DNA from: Owenia fusiformis
Taxonomy: Eukaryota > Annelida > Polychaeta > Sabellida > Oweniidae
Direction: 5' to 3'
Assembly: GCA_903813345.2 (NCBI GenBank)
Contig: CAIIXF020000008.1
Location: 35,116,867 to 35,180,866, forward strand
DNA: 64,000 bases
Shown here piece after piece: positions 35,064-45,868 of this stretch. The notes beneath the pieces are model-generated. The model was given only the letters and a program-made list of their open reading frames with translations, made no database searches and had not been told where the DNA came from. Every line of letters begins with the position of its first letter. The first letter of the stretch is position 1. A program made the position numbers and the translations under genes.

Positions 35064-35867
35064 CTACTTGGCTGCATTTTCCAATGTTGCCTTGTCGAGT
35101 CCAATCAGTGATTGTCCACCATCTTGAACAATACATGCACCATTCATCATTGATGCATCATCAGACGCCAGGAATGCAATCAATTTGGCAGTTTCATCCA
35201 TTGTTCCAATTTTACCTATTGGAACACATCTTGCTATATTGGAGCAAAGTTCTGCCTCTACATCTTCTGGAATACCTGCCTTCTTAAAGGCTGGAGTTTT
35301 CACTGTGCCTGGACAAACAGCATTGACACGGACTTCTTGGCCTCCAAACTCCAATGCTGCACACTGTGTGAACATATTCATCCCAGCTTTAGCTATACTG
35401 TAGAATGGCATCTGGTCTGCTACTTTGTGTCCACCGATACTTGAAATATTTATAATATTACCATTGTTTTGTTTCAATTCTGGCAAGCATATTTGAGAAA
35501 GATGGATTGGTGCTCGCAATAAGACTTTAACTAAGGTATCAAACAACAGCAGCGATCCTGATGTTAGATCATGCATTATACCATATCCTGCATTATTTAC
35601 CAAGATATCAATCTTGCCAAATGTTTTAATGGCAGTTTCATGGATGCTTTTCAGCACATCATCATCTTCAATGTCTCCTTGGATGTAAGGAAACTTTGCA
35701 TCATCGACAGCAACCTTTCCGCACTCAGCAACAGTTTCTTTGATGGTTGTTAAATCTCGGCCATGTATCAAAACACTTGCTCCCTCCTTGGCCAATAAGA
35801 TTGCAGTTGCTTTGCCAATGCCACTACTCGAACCAGTAACTATGGCACACTTTTCTGAAAACCTCAT
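35064..35867 (-). CDS. SDR4: classical short-chain dehydrogenase/reductase
   Basis: 267 residues, intronless, intact. TGSSSGIG at 11-18 and GRD after strand 2 (favouring NADPH), NNAG at 91-94, active-site Ser143 (NISSI), Tyr156 and Lys160 (YSIAK). The Asn expected about 27 residues before the Ser in the SDR tetrad is replaced by Leu116 (VKVLLRAP), as across this family. The start is set at MRFSEKC, shared by all copies; an in-frame ATG at 35969 would add 34 residues of class B flank, probably untranslated. Predicted oxidoreductase of FabG-like fold; substrate unknown. The C-terminus shows no membrane or targeting signal. Confidence 0.9.
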   Translation of the reverse strand: MRFSEKCAIVTGSSSGIGKATAILLAKEGASVLIHGRDLTTIKETVAECGKVAVDDAKFPYIQGDIEDDDVLKSIHETAIKTFGKIDILVNNAGYGIMHDLTSGSLLLFDTLVKVLLRAPIHLSQICLPELKQNNGNIINISSIGGHKVADQMPFYSIAKAGMNMFTQCAALEFGGQEVRVNAVCPGTVKTPAFKKAGIPEDVEAELCSNIARCVPIGKIGTMDETAKLIAFLASDDASMMNGACIVQDGGQSLIGLDKATLENAAK

Positions 35868-36243
35868 TTTACTAACTGTAGAATGCTTATACATTCGAAA
35901 AAATCTAATATCTGATGGCCTTATTTCACTGTCTGTATTTTCAAATAGCGGAATTATATGCATTCTCATAAGGAGTCATGTTGACCTTTTTTGTAAATAC
36001 ACTTACGTCAAAACTGCTTCCAATTGAGCCTGAATCCTTGTCATGTTCTGCACTTACTTTGTGTAAATATGAATCAGAAATAGGAGTATTTACCTTATTT
36101 GAGGTAACAAGTTGATATAGTATTGGCAGTATTTCAAGTAGCCTTTTTTACTCATATGATGGATGAAGCAAGGTCATAGAAAGGGCTGGTTTTAAGGCCA
36201 GAGTGCACTTTGGATTTGTTTGCAATTTTGAAAAGTAAATGGA
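35868..36243 (-). promoter_or_regulatory. Class B SDR 5' flank with a likely 5' UTR intron
   Basis: On the minus strand a donor AAATAAG|GTAAATAC (junction 36094/36093) and an acceptor ATTCTACAG (35876-35884) placed a few bases before the ATG would define an intron of 218 bp in the leader. The same pair of sites recurs upstream of SDR6 (donor near 45787, acceptor near 45580) and SDR8 (near 59157 and 58962). This is inference from conserved sites; there is no transcript evidence. Confidence 0.4.
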
Positions 36244-36441
36244 AATCAACCTTGCCAAATGTTTTAGTGGCAGTTCCATGAATGCTCTTCAGCACATTAT
36301 CACCTTCAACAACTCCTTAGATGTAAGGAAACTTGGCATAATCGGCAGCAACCTTTTCACATTCAGCAATAGTTTCTTTGATGGTTGTTAAATCTCGGCT
36401 ATGTATCAAACCACTTGCTCCCTCCTTGGCCAATAAGATTG
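36244..36441 (-). pseudogene. SDR fragment joined to LRR 3' flank
   Basis: Codons about 20-85 of an SDR (ILLAKEGASGLIHSRD-like through HGTATKTFGK) with an internal stop. At about 36441 it changes without a gap to sequence that in other units follows an LRR gene (compare 25815 on). A whole LRR gene appears to have been deleted between these two points. Confidence 0.8.
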
Positions 36442-36454
36442 GTGTATGTCATAT

Positions 36455-36472
36455 GGGGGGGGGGGGGGGGGG
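36455..36472. repeat. 18-bp G homopolymer
   Basis: A run of G at the SDR-fragment/LRR-flank junction region. In the homologous module at 25803-25809 only AAGGGGG is present. Run length in such tracts is unreliable. Confidence 0.9.
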
Positions 36473-37742
36473 ATTTTCACCCTATTATTCATATGTTAGA
36501 TCATGGGTTTATGGTCACAAATGTTGTTGGTGTTATAAATCTAATATGTTACATCCATATTATATTTAAGGACTCATATAGATGGAAGATGTATTGATTT
36601 TTTCAAGATAATCAAGAATAAACTCCCATCATCCAAAGTCCATATAAAGATAAACTTCTATTTTATTACTACATGTCTACCATATACATCATGTCTTAAC
36701 ATAATTACATTTATTGTTCATGTTGCTTTCAGAAGTATAATGGATGACTCGAGATTGTTTGAACATGCTTCAAATAACAAAATTAAAGTGGGTATAACCT
36801 AATTAATCATTATGGTTTGTTATTCTATATAAAAGGGATTTTGGGAGATACAAATGACAAAATATTGCTTCTATGACGAGATCAAATGACTTTGACATGT
36901 TGTTTACCCTGCCTATTTTGTAATTTAACAATCAATGCAAGTAAACCGCCCACTGCAGATTCATAAAATTCAAATACAAATTCATGAAAAAAATTTGTTT
37001 TGATTGATAAAATCATTGATTATAAAACCGGAAATGTGTTCTGTGACGTCGGTGTGTGAATATTTCAATTATTCAGATTTTGCTGTGGATTCGACTTTAA
37101 ATGCTTCTAAATGATCTTCTAATGCTTACTATGATTTCTATTAGTAATGTTTTGACTCCCCCACTTCATTAAAACAACATTATCACCATTTACTTGACTC
37201 TAAAATTCACTTCCAGTCTATCGCAATAAAGATGAGCTGAAAGTTGTCATGATCACCTTTCAATCCTCAGACCAAATATGGCTTTTCAAGGTTCAGTAGA
37301 CTTTGAATGGACCTTCGTGCATAGTTCGAAAATAGAATCATCATAGAAAGTTTAAAACCATGAAATCAACTGGAATACGATAATGCCAAATAAAATATCC
37401 TATTAACATATATTCTTTTTTTATTTCAAAAGATAATATCTCCTCCTATTTCCCCGATCCATTAGTTATTTTTTGATTTAGTGAAACAAATGATTCAAAC
37501 AGATTCAAGTGAATAATCAGGAATATATGCACATCTTTTAATCCATTGAATATACAAGGTGTCCCAAAAGAATTGTACCCAAATAGAAACAAAAAATAAC
37601 TCTTTTCAGATGCATTTATATTTGCAATCTTGCATGAAGACAGTCTTGTCTAATCATTACCTTATCTCATTAAGTTAATTGGTCACAGACTTTAAAAAGT
37701 TTACAATGGTGATTCAATCTAAAAAGTCCTTGCCAGAGAATC
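36473..37742. other. LRR 3'-flank remnant with an insertion
   Basis: 36475-36825 and 37376-37742 match the LRR 3'-flank module; about 36826-37375 is extra (starts AAAGGGATTTTGGGAGATAC), has no clear terminal repeats and no gene. A mariner-like end lies near 37555. Confidence 0.6.
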
Positions 37743-38546
37743 CTACTTGGTTGCATTTTCCAAAATTGCCTTATCGAGTCCAATCAGTGAATATCCACCA
37801 TCTTGAACAACACATGCACCATTCATCATTGATGCATCATCAGACGCCAGGAATGCAATCAATTTGGCAGTTTCATCCATGGTTCCAATTTTACTTGTTG
37901 GGACGCATCTTGCTACATTGGAGCAATGTTCTGCCTCTAAATCTTCTGGAATACCTGCTTTCTTAAAGGCTGGAGTTTTCACCAAGCCTGGACATACAGC
38001 ATTGACACGGACTCCTTGGCCTCCAAACTCTAATGCTGCACACTGTGTGAACATGTTCATCCCAGCTTTAGCTATACTGTAAAAGGGTGCCATGTCTGAT
38101 ACTTTGCATCCAAAAATACTTGAAATATTTAAGATATTTCCATTGTTTTGTTTCAATTCTGGCAAACACATTTGAGACAGATGGATAGGTGCCCTTAATA
38201 GGACTTTAACCAGGACATCAAACAACAGCAGCGAACCTGATGTTAGATCATGCATTATACCATATCCTGCATTATTTACTAAGATATCAATCTTGCCAAA
38301 TGTTTTAATGGCAGTTTCATGGATGCTTTTCAGCACATCATCATCTTCAATGTCTCCTTGGATGTAAGGAAACTTTGCATCATCGACAGCAACTTTCTCA
38401 CATTCAGCAACAGTTTCTTTGATGGTTGATAAATCTCGTCCATGTATCAAAACACTTGCTCCCTCCTTGGCCAATAAGATTGCAGTTGCTCTGCCAATGC
38501 CACTACTAGAACCAGTAACAATTGCACACTTTCCAGAAAATCTCAT
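37743..38546 (-). CDS. SDR5: classical short-chain dehydrogenase/reductase
   Basis: 267 residues, intronless and intact. TGSSSGIGRA (11-20), NNAG (91-94), Ser143 of NISSI, Y156SIAK160, then CPGLVKTPAF, the family's C-terminal block LIAFLASDDASMMNG and VVQDGGYSLIG. Catalytic-tetrad Asn replaced by Leu116. Uncommon local change VPTSKIG where paralogues have VPIGKIG. It stands head to head with LRR3 and has the class A flank, into which a Tc1-like element has inserted. Enzyme activity is likely, substrate unknown. Confidence 0.9.
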   Translation of the reverse strand: MRFSGKCAIVTGSSSGIGRATAILLAKEGASVLIHGRDLSTIKETVAECEKVAVDDAKFPYIQGDIEDDDVLKSIHETAIKTFGKIDILVNNAGYGIMHDLTSGSLLLFDVLVKVLLRAPIHLSQMCLPELKQNNGNILNISSIFGCKVSDMAPFYSIAKAGMNMFTQCAALEFGGQGVRVNAVCPGLVKTPAFKKAGIPEDLEAEHCSNVARCVPTSKIGTMDETAKLIAFLASDDASMMNGACVVQDGGYSLIGLDKAILENATK

Positions 38547-40629
38547 TTTGTTTATTCTTGATTGCTGGGTTATTAATTATTTCTTTATTCACTATTTAGT
38601 GTTGTTATCAATAAAGTGATATAAATACAACACACAACTGCGTTTGTCCTTTTACGTCGTGCCAAACAAGTAAGATGATGATAGTTCAACTAGTTAATCA
38701 ATACCTTTTGTTTCAATTATGTAAGACCATGTAAACAACTTCGTTTTCAATAGATATCTAAATGTCAATATGTTTTTGACATTATGTAATGATATACACT
38801 GTTGCTCATAAATATTGAATATTACATTTGTCAGATCAGTATTCAAGATTTGGAGGAAGACAACATTTATTTGGAGTCGTTTAAGCAATTTATTTATTTT
38901 CTAGGCAAATCATAAACAAATCATCTACAAATCAACATTTTTAGGAAAAAATATTCACATTTAAGTTTAGAAATTTCCTGTCGTTTAAAATGGTAGTCTA
39001 AGGGTAGTCTAAAAAAATTGCATTTTCAAAACAACCCGACCCAAATTTTAATGTAGAGCGGATCAAACAAACTAAGATGAATAAGTCCCCTATCCCATAG
39101 CAGCACGGTGGTATCTCTTCCTAGTGCTGCAATCAGAGCATCCATCCAGCGGGGCCTGGTGTCATTTAGATGTCTGACCTGTCTAAGCGAAATAAGGTCC
39201 CACTACTCACTCAGAGGAGTATATAACTCTGCTAAATTTTGAGATAGGGGATCCATGTCACGAATTGCGCTATCACTCTCATCCCACATGTGCTCTGTAT
39301 GAGCCTGATCAGGTGACTTTGGTGCCTATGGTAGCTTCTCCACATTGCCTGTCCTGGGGAAATCTGCATAATGCAGCTATAATGCTCATGAGTTTCATCA
39401 TGCTGCAGTTGAAAATTACGCCCAGACACTCTGTTTGCATGTGGTACTAGATGTAGGTCCAAAAGGTCACTGTATCTCTCACCGCTGACAGTACAGTTGA
39501 GACTCACCAAGGGGGTGCAACTCTCCTTGGTGAACACCACCTCAAATATGAACAGAACCACCTCCACGATCTACTTTTAATAACAATCAGTTTTATGTGC
39601 AAATATGTAGAGGAAATCGGGAGTCAACAAACATTTTTCAAACTATTATTATCATTTGTAAGAATTATACCAAACAATTAAGATATATAATAAAATAAAA
39701 TTTTCAACTGCAGCATGATGAAACTCATGAGCATTATAGCTGCATTATGCATATTTATGAGCAACAGTGTACTTCTCTCGAAACGAGAGCTTTCAAATTC
39801 AAGAAGTCAGTTTTACAGGTACACAAAATATATTGCAGAGTATTCCTTTTGATATTATAATTATATAAACAAGCCTGCAAAATATCAAAACCTCATAATC
39901 ACATCATAATTAAAATGTTGTAGTTGCTTTGAATCATCAATTCCTAAAGGCCCCAGCCAGAGTAAGAAAATATTGTTCAATCATCAAAATATAATTTATC
40001 ATGACTTAAAAAGTGTTTTGGAAATTTTCTGAAAAAGTTGACTTTTGAAAAAAAGTTATTGGTATTCTCATTTTTGAATATTTGAATTTTACCGCCATTT
40101 TAGCAGCAAAAGTTTAAAGATATTGACCATCAAATACAACACTTTAATCGATAAAACACATTATTTTCTACACTCCATTGGATAGATCAAGTAAAAATTA
40201 CATAATTTCAACAAATACTTAATTTCAAATTCGCGCATTTAATTCTATATAAATTTTTAAAATTTGTAATCCAATCCCGCTTTGGCTATACTGTAGAAGG
40301 CACTGTTTTACTTCAGGTTTTAAGAATATTTAATCAAAGAAATTCGAAAAAAATAAGTTGGTAAAATTTTTGTGAAAACATAGAAAGTATCAATCATGAT
40401 ATGATTCCTATATTACGAACAAAACAAAAGATATTGAAGCATTTAAAAACTCAAAAAGTCCATTAATATATTTTGTCCAAAAATACTACACGAAGGCCTT
40501 AATTGAGTTTCTTGAACTTGTCAAACCAGACATATATATGAGACATTATATGTTTAAATGCAACAGCTTAAAGTTGAATTAAGCTACATTAGCTTTTTAA
40601 CAGATTACCTTATGAAACAAACCCAACAA
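38547..40629. promoter_or_regulatory. Divergent region between SDR5 and LRR3
   Basis: Same modules as before the other two LRR genes, interrupted by a Tc1-like element. About 50-60 bp present before LRR1 and LRR2 are deleted near 40562, which creates in-frame ATGs upstream of the LRR3 start (40558 and 40612). Confidence 0.5.
38797..39769 (-). mobile_element. Tc1-like transposon, decayed
   Basis: Inverted ends CACTGTTGCTCATAAATAT and (inverted) CACTGTTGCTCATAAATATG, flanked by TA; the empty site (GATATACTTCTCTCG) is kept upstream of SDR1. The minus strand reads parts of a Tc1-type transposase (GERYSDLLDLHLVPHANRV, FGRNFQLQHD-like). Near the right end the segment CTCATGAGCATTATAGCTGC repeats the one at about 39370 in reverse, an internal inverted duplication. 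Confidence 0.85.
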
Positions 40630-41490
40630 ATGGCAAAGTTAGAAGAAATTTCTTCATTTCAGAATGTAGTGCTGATGACACTGATGGTGTTCAGCCTAAA
40701 CATAAGCCCAATTACATCAACTGATGCCACACAGTTTACTGTAAGGGATGGGATACTGAAACTACCTATAAAGGACACAAGCATGAACCGGCTTTATCTG
40801 ATCAACAAAAGAATTTCAACAATAGGAGCTGGTGAATTTTCTGGTTTACTTTCTTTAGAAACATTGTTCTTGAGTGACAATGAACTATCACAGTTAGAAG
40901 TTGGTACATTCACTGGTTTGGTATCTTTGGAATGGCTAAACATGGACAACAATAGACTATCAGAAATAACATTCAGTGATTTTTCTGATTTTGATGGATT
41001 ATTGAAAGGGCTATACCTGAGTAACAATAGCCTAAGAATACTGAGAGGGAATTATTTCTGTAACCTAACATCCCTCAAAGATCTTACGCTCAACAATAAT
41101 GAAATATCACATATAGAGGCTAATGCATTTTCTGGCTTGACGGCATTGGAAAAGCTATACTTAAGTAACAATAAACTCACAATATTAACTAATGGGATAT
41201 TCTCTGACTTGATATCCCTAAAATACCTCCTACTTCCAAGAAATCTACTTTCACAAATAGAGGTTGATGCTTTTTCTGGTTTGCAGTCATTAAATCAGTT
41301 AAATTTGGAGTACAGTAAGCTTACAATATTAGACAGAGGGTTGTTCTGCAAATTGGAAAGACTGACATTTTTAGAGTTGGCAGGAAATAATCTAGATCCT
41401 TCACAACCTACTAACCTTGATGCAATAAGGGAACTTTGCTTGGCATTAATGATTTTACCAACCCAACAATCAACCCAAACAACCCAATAA
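40630..41490 (+). CDS. LRR3 ectodomain: signal peptide plus nine LRRs, ends in stalk
   Basis: Starts MAKLEEISSFQ at the position shared with LRR1/2; upstream in-frame ATGs (40612 MKQTQQ, 40558 MQQLKV) arose from a local deletion. Nine LRRs almost identical to LRR2 (a few changes, e.g. EYSKL for EYNKL), then the same in-frame TAA in the stalk after TQQSTQTTQ. Ten bases further a MITE (41501-41706) has inserted. As read, the product is a secreted LRR protein of 286 residues. Confidence 0.8.
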   Translation: MAKLEEISSFQNVVLMTLMVFSLNISPITSTDATQFTVRDGILKLPIKDTSMNRLYLINKRISTIGAGEFSGLLSLETLFLSDNELSQLEVGTFTGLVSLEWLNMDNNRLSEITFSDFSDFDGLLKGLYLSNNSLRILRGNYFCNLTSLKDLTLNNNEISHIEANAFSGLTALEKLYLSNNKLTILTNGIFSDLISLKYLLLPRNLLSQIEVDAFSGLQSLNQLNLEYSKLTILDRGLFCKLERLTFLELAGNNLDPSQPTNLDAIRELCLALMILPTQQSTQTTQ

Positions 41491-41500
41491 TCAACCCAAA

Positions 41501-41706
41501 CAGGCCCCTAGCCAGGGGGGTTCGCAGGGTTCGGGCGAACCCCCCCCCCTGGCCAAAAATTCTTTCAAAATCATGCAGTTTTTGACCATTTTGAGCACTT
41601 CTCTAGTGATTTTAGCCTAATTTGGGCCAAAATTGTCAAATGTGAACCCCCCCTGGAAATTTTTGAAAATTGAACCCCCCCTTGGCAAATCCTGGCTACG
41701 GGCCTG
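41501..41706. mobile_element. CAGGCCC MITE inserted in the LRR3 stalk
   Basis: 206 bp, ends CAGGCCCCTAGCCAGG and CTGGCTACGGGCCTG, flanked by the 5-bp duplication CCAAA (41496-41500 and 41707-41711). The uninterrupted site is intact in LRR2 near 32419 (CAACCCAAATATCTG). It is therefore younger than the LRR2/LRR3 duplication, and it adds 211 bp, shifting the frame between ectodomain and tail. Confidence 0.95.
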
Positions 41707-42355
41707 CCAAATATCTGAACTATCAACCCAACCAACAGTTCAAACAACTTCACCATCAATCCAACAACTACTACCTAACCGAACAACCCAGTCATCAACT
41801 AAATTGACCCCATTATCAAGTCAAACAAAAAGCAAAATTTTCATTTTTACTTCAGTATGTGGAACTTATTCAATCCTTGTAATTATCATGGGTGTGTCAG
41901 TTCTTTTATGTAACAAGAAAACCAAGAAGGTTAACCAACAATCATTAGGTGACAGAGACCATGAATATGCTTACCCAAATGTCAACAATAGTACTCGTCA
42001 GACATCTGAGTACAATGAGTATGTCGACACCATTGTTTACAAGAATTCACATGACATGGCTCACTATACTGGCAAAGGTCATTACTATGATAATGAAAAT
42101 TTAACCAGTATTACACATGCCACAGTTCAGCATACCGATTTAGATGATCAGTATCTCGTCCCCACTGTTGACAAGAATGCACATGACATGCGTCAAGATT
42201 CTGATCCAGACAATCTATATGACGACATAATGCCAACAGCTTTTACACATGACACAACTTGGGATGCTGATCAAGATCAAGATTACATTGATCCAGATGT
42301 CATGATCAATGAAGGTGAATGTGAACAAAACAACTATCTTCAATTAATAAACTAG
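41707..42355 (+). pseudogene. LRR3 stalk, membrane helix and tail, detached
   Basis: Open from inside the MITE to the natural end NNYLQLIN. Carries stalk, membrane helix (IFIFTSVCGTYSILVIIMG) and Tyr-rich tail (YAYPNV, YVDT, YYDNENL, YLVPTV, YDDIMP, YIDPDV, YLQL). Cut off from the ectodomain by both the shared stop and the MITE. The tail is otherwise undamaged, and the ATG inside the MITE (41633) would give a 240-residue tail protein only in principle. Confidence 0.7.
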
Positions 42356-44765
42356 ATAAACTAGACAACCAAAACCCACCAAGTGCAACTTGCCCCGAGA
42401 GAAAACAGGTACATGTAAGCATTATACTAGTACCCCCAGGGTTTACTGTTACACCCATAATTCTTTTTTCCGGGACCCTATTAACAGTTTTTTACTTTAT
42501 ACCTTTATACCCAGTTGGGCTTAAGTATACTAAATAATATGAAGAGGACAACTAATCTTTAGATGACCATAAGTCTACATGTTCATGAACAAGTTCTTTA
42601 AAATGAGTAGCTTAACCCCCCAATGTCATTGTTAGAAAGTGGGTCGACAAGAACATTCACCATTTAATAATTTAAGGATTTAAGCCCGGGACACAATTAA
42701 TTCTAGGATGATCTAACAAGAGACTTTGAATGAGTGTGGCAGCCCATCTTTGTCTAACCTTATATTCACGAATGCAACTAACACCCGCCGGCTACCAGAT
42801 TAACCTACTATTTTATGGCCAACTCATTTAAATATGAATAGAATAGCACGTACTATTCATATTTAAATGAGTTACCCATAAATAGTAGGTTTATCAAGTA
42901 GCCAACAGGCGTAGCTAAGATACAAGACACAAGTGATTGAGTCACCTGCTTAAATTTTTTTCACACATTGCTCTTCATCCTACCTGAACATTGCATTTAT
43001 GTAAATTATGACTATTATTGTATGTGTAAAATCCACTGTATAAAATGTATCTTCACAAGCCAATAATGTGCAAACGTGGGCTTGTTTGTCCATATTCATG
43101 AATTTCTGTTTAAATTGTATGTTATATGATTCATATATGGATATAAAATAACCTTAAAAATTGCAAGACATTTTGTACAGTATAACTTAAAAGCATTCAA
43201 TAATTCAGGCATAGCTATGTGTGAATTACCTATGGTGAACATTGAAGAGTAAAAATGCAATGTGATTGGTTGAGATGATTTAGCCATGACTAGATATAAT
43301 AAATATATATGTATGAATCTTCTGAACTGTTTTGAAAAAGACACTTTCAGTAAACTTATGTACAACAACAAAAAAACACACATAAAATATTGCACATGTA
43401 TTGTGGTGTGGTGGTATTTATAACAATATTGTCTACCCTGTAAAAATTCTTTTATTATCTATAATAAAAAAATCTGAAATTGTAGTTTTCTGGTGCATTT
43501 TATTTTCAAACTGGGATTGTGGTTCTTGAATGATGACAAGAGGAATAGGGGAAGGGGGTATTTTCACACTATTATTCATCTCATATGTTGGGTCATGGAT
43601 TTAGAAATGTTGTTGATGTTATGATTCTAATATGTTACATCCATGTCATATTTATTATCTCATATAGATGGCAGATGTGTGTTGATTTTCAAGATTGTCA
43701 GGAATAAACTCCCATCATACAAAGACCGTATATAGATAAACTTCTATTTTATTACTATATGTCTATCATATACATCACGTTTTAACATAATTACATTTAT
43801 TGCTCACATTGCTTCAGAAATAAAATGGAAGACTCTAGATTGTTTGAACATGCTTTGAATAACAGATTTAACAGGGTATAACTTTGCAAAATAGTATCTG
43901 AGCTAACCAAGCATTACTATGGTTTGTTATTCTATATTAAGATTACAAAAGATATAAGGAATATGATAATGCAAATAAAATATCCTATTAACATATATTT
44001 TTTTATCCTATACCAAGTAGAGTTTTAGGGAGATAAGTTGGTAAGATATATCCCTTATCCTGATTTTGAGGTTTCCATATCCTGAACCTCCATATCTCCC
44101 GCCATATCTCCCGCACCAGGGCATATCTTCCCGCTTCAAATTTTTTTTAAAAATAAGAAAAATTGAAAAAAAAGAAAAAATGTGAATTTTTTTTTTAAAA
44201 AATAAAGAATTCACAAAAGAAAAAAAGAAAAATTTGAAAAATTTGAAAAAAATTGAAAAATATGAAAAAATGAAAAAATGGTATAGGATAAAGCAGTTAT
44301 GTATGGTCGGTTTGGATATTGGGTTCATCCCTCGTGAGATATGTACATCTACCCTCGGTCCCTATGGTCCCTCAGGTAGATATGCATATCTCCCTCTTGA
44401 TAAACCCCATATCCAAAACCTCCCAGTACATAACCCTTATTTATATTTCTAAAGATATTATCTCCTCCTCTTTCCCCAATCCATTGGTTATTTTTTGATT
44501 TAGTGAAAGTGATGATCCTAACCAATTCAAAGTGAATGTTCAGGCATATATGAATATCGTGTAAGCCATTGAATGTACAGGGTGTCCAATAAGAATTGAA
44601 CCCAAATAAAAATAAAGGTAACTCTTTTTTCAGATGCATTCATATTTGCAATCTTGCATGGAGACAGTCTTGTCAATCATTGCCTTATCTCATTAAGTTA
44701 AATGGTCACAGACTTTAAGAAACTCATGATGGTGATCCAGTCTTATTAGTCCTTGCCCGTAAATC
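42356..44765. other. LRR 3'-flank module 3 with an insertion
   Basis: Homologous to modules 1 and 2 except for an extra block at about 44005-44440, absent at the matching sites near 26250 and 34740. The block has inner arms TTTATCCTATACCA and TGGTATAGGATAAA around a poly(A/T)-rich core (44140-44280) and a C-rich right part. No gene. Confidence 0.65.
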
Positions 44766-45569
44766 CTACTTGGCTGCATTTTCCAATGTAGCCTTGTCGA
44801 GTCCAATCAGTGAATTTCCGCCATCTTGAACAACACATGCACCATTCATCATTGATGCATCATCAGACGCCAGGAATGCAATCAATTTGGCAGTTTCATC
44901 CATGGTTCCAATTTTACCTATTGGGACACATCTTGTAAAATTGGAGTAAAATTCCAGCTCTGCATCTTCTGGAACACCTGCCCTCTCAAAGGCTGGAGTT
45001 TTCACCAAGCCTGGACATACAGCATTGACACGGACTCCTTGGCCTCCAAACTCCAATGCTGCACATTGTGTGAACATGTTCATCCCAGCTTTAGCTATAC
45101 TGTAGAAAGGCATCAGGTCTGATACTTTGCATCCAAACACACTTGAAATATTTATGATATTTCCATTGTTTTGTTTCAATTCTGGCAAACACATTTGAGA
45201 CAGATGGATAGGTGCCCTTAATAGGACTTTAACCAGGACATCAAACAACTGCAGTGATCCTGATGTTAGATCGTGATATATACTATAACCTGCATTATTC
45301 ACCAAGATATCAATCTTGCCAAATGTTTTAATGGCAGTTTCATGGATGCTTTTCAGCACATCATCATCTTCAATGTCTCCTTGGATGTAAGGAAACTTTG
45401 CATCATCGACAACAACCTTTTCACATTCAGCAACTGTTTCTTTGATGGTTGTTAAATCTCGACCATGTATCAAAACACTTGCTCCCTCCTTAGCCAATAA
45501 GATTGCAGTTGCTCTGCCAATACCACTACTCGAACCAGTAACAATTGCGCACTTTCCAGAAAACCTCAT
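44766..45569 (-). CDS. SDR6: classical short-chain dehydrogenase/reductase
   Basis: 267 residues, intact, intronless. TGSSSGIG (11-18), NNAG (91-94), Ser143 (NISSV), YSIAK (156-160), and the family C-terminus ending LDKATLENAAK. Catalytic-tetrad Asn position is Leu116. Minor differences: VVVDDAK, and FERAGVPEDAELEFYSNFTR shared in part with SDR7, so the two are close relatives. The class B flank with its candidate leader intron precedes it. Substrate unknown. Confidence 0.9.
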   Translation of the reverse strand: MRFSGKCAIVTGSSSGIGRATAILLAKEGASVLIHGRDLTTIKETVAECEKVVVDDAKFPYIQGDIEDDDVLKSIHETAIKTFGKIDILVNNAGYSIYHDLTSGSLQLFDVLVKVLLRAPIHLSQMCLPELKQNNGNIINISSVFGCKVSDLMPFYSIAKAGMNMFTQCAALEFGGQGVRVNAVCPGLVKTPAFERAGVPEDAELEFYSNFTRCVPIGKIGTMDETAKLIAFLASDDASMMNGACVVQDGGNSLIGLDKATLENAAK

Positions 45570-45868
45570 ATTACTAACTGTAGTGTAGAATGCTTATACA
45601 TACGAAAAAAATCTAATATCTGATGGCCTTATTTCACTGTCTGTATTTTCAAATACCGGAATTATATGCATTCTCATAAGGAGTCATGTTGACCTTTTTT
45701 TGTAAATATACTTATGTGAAAACTGCTTCCAATTAAGCCTGAATCCTTTACTTTGTGTAAATATGAATCAGAAATAGGGGTATTTACCTTATTTGAGGTA
45801 ACAAGTTGATATACAGACAGTATGTCAAGTAGCCTTTTTTACTTAGATGATGGATGAAGCAAGGACAT

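Noticed and set aside
43990-44300. 106-residue minus-strand frame rich in Phe, Lys and Ser
   Set aside because: It comes from the A/T-homopolymer core of an inserted repeat block.
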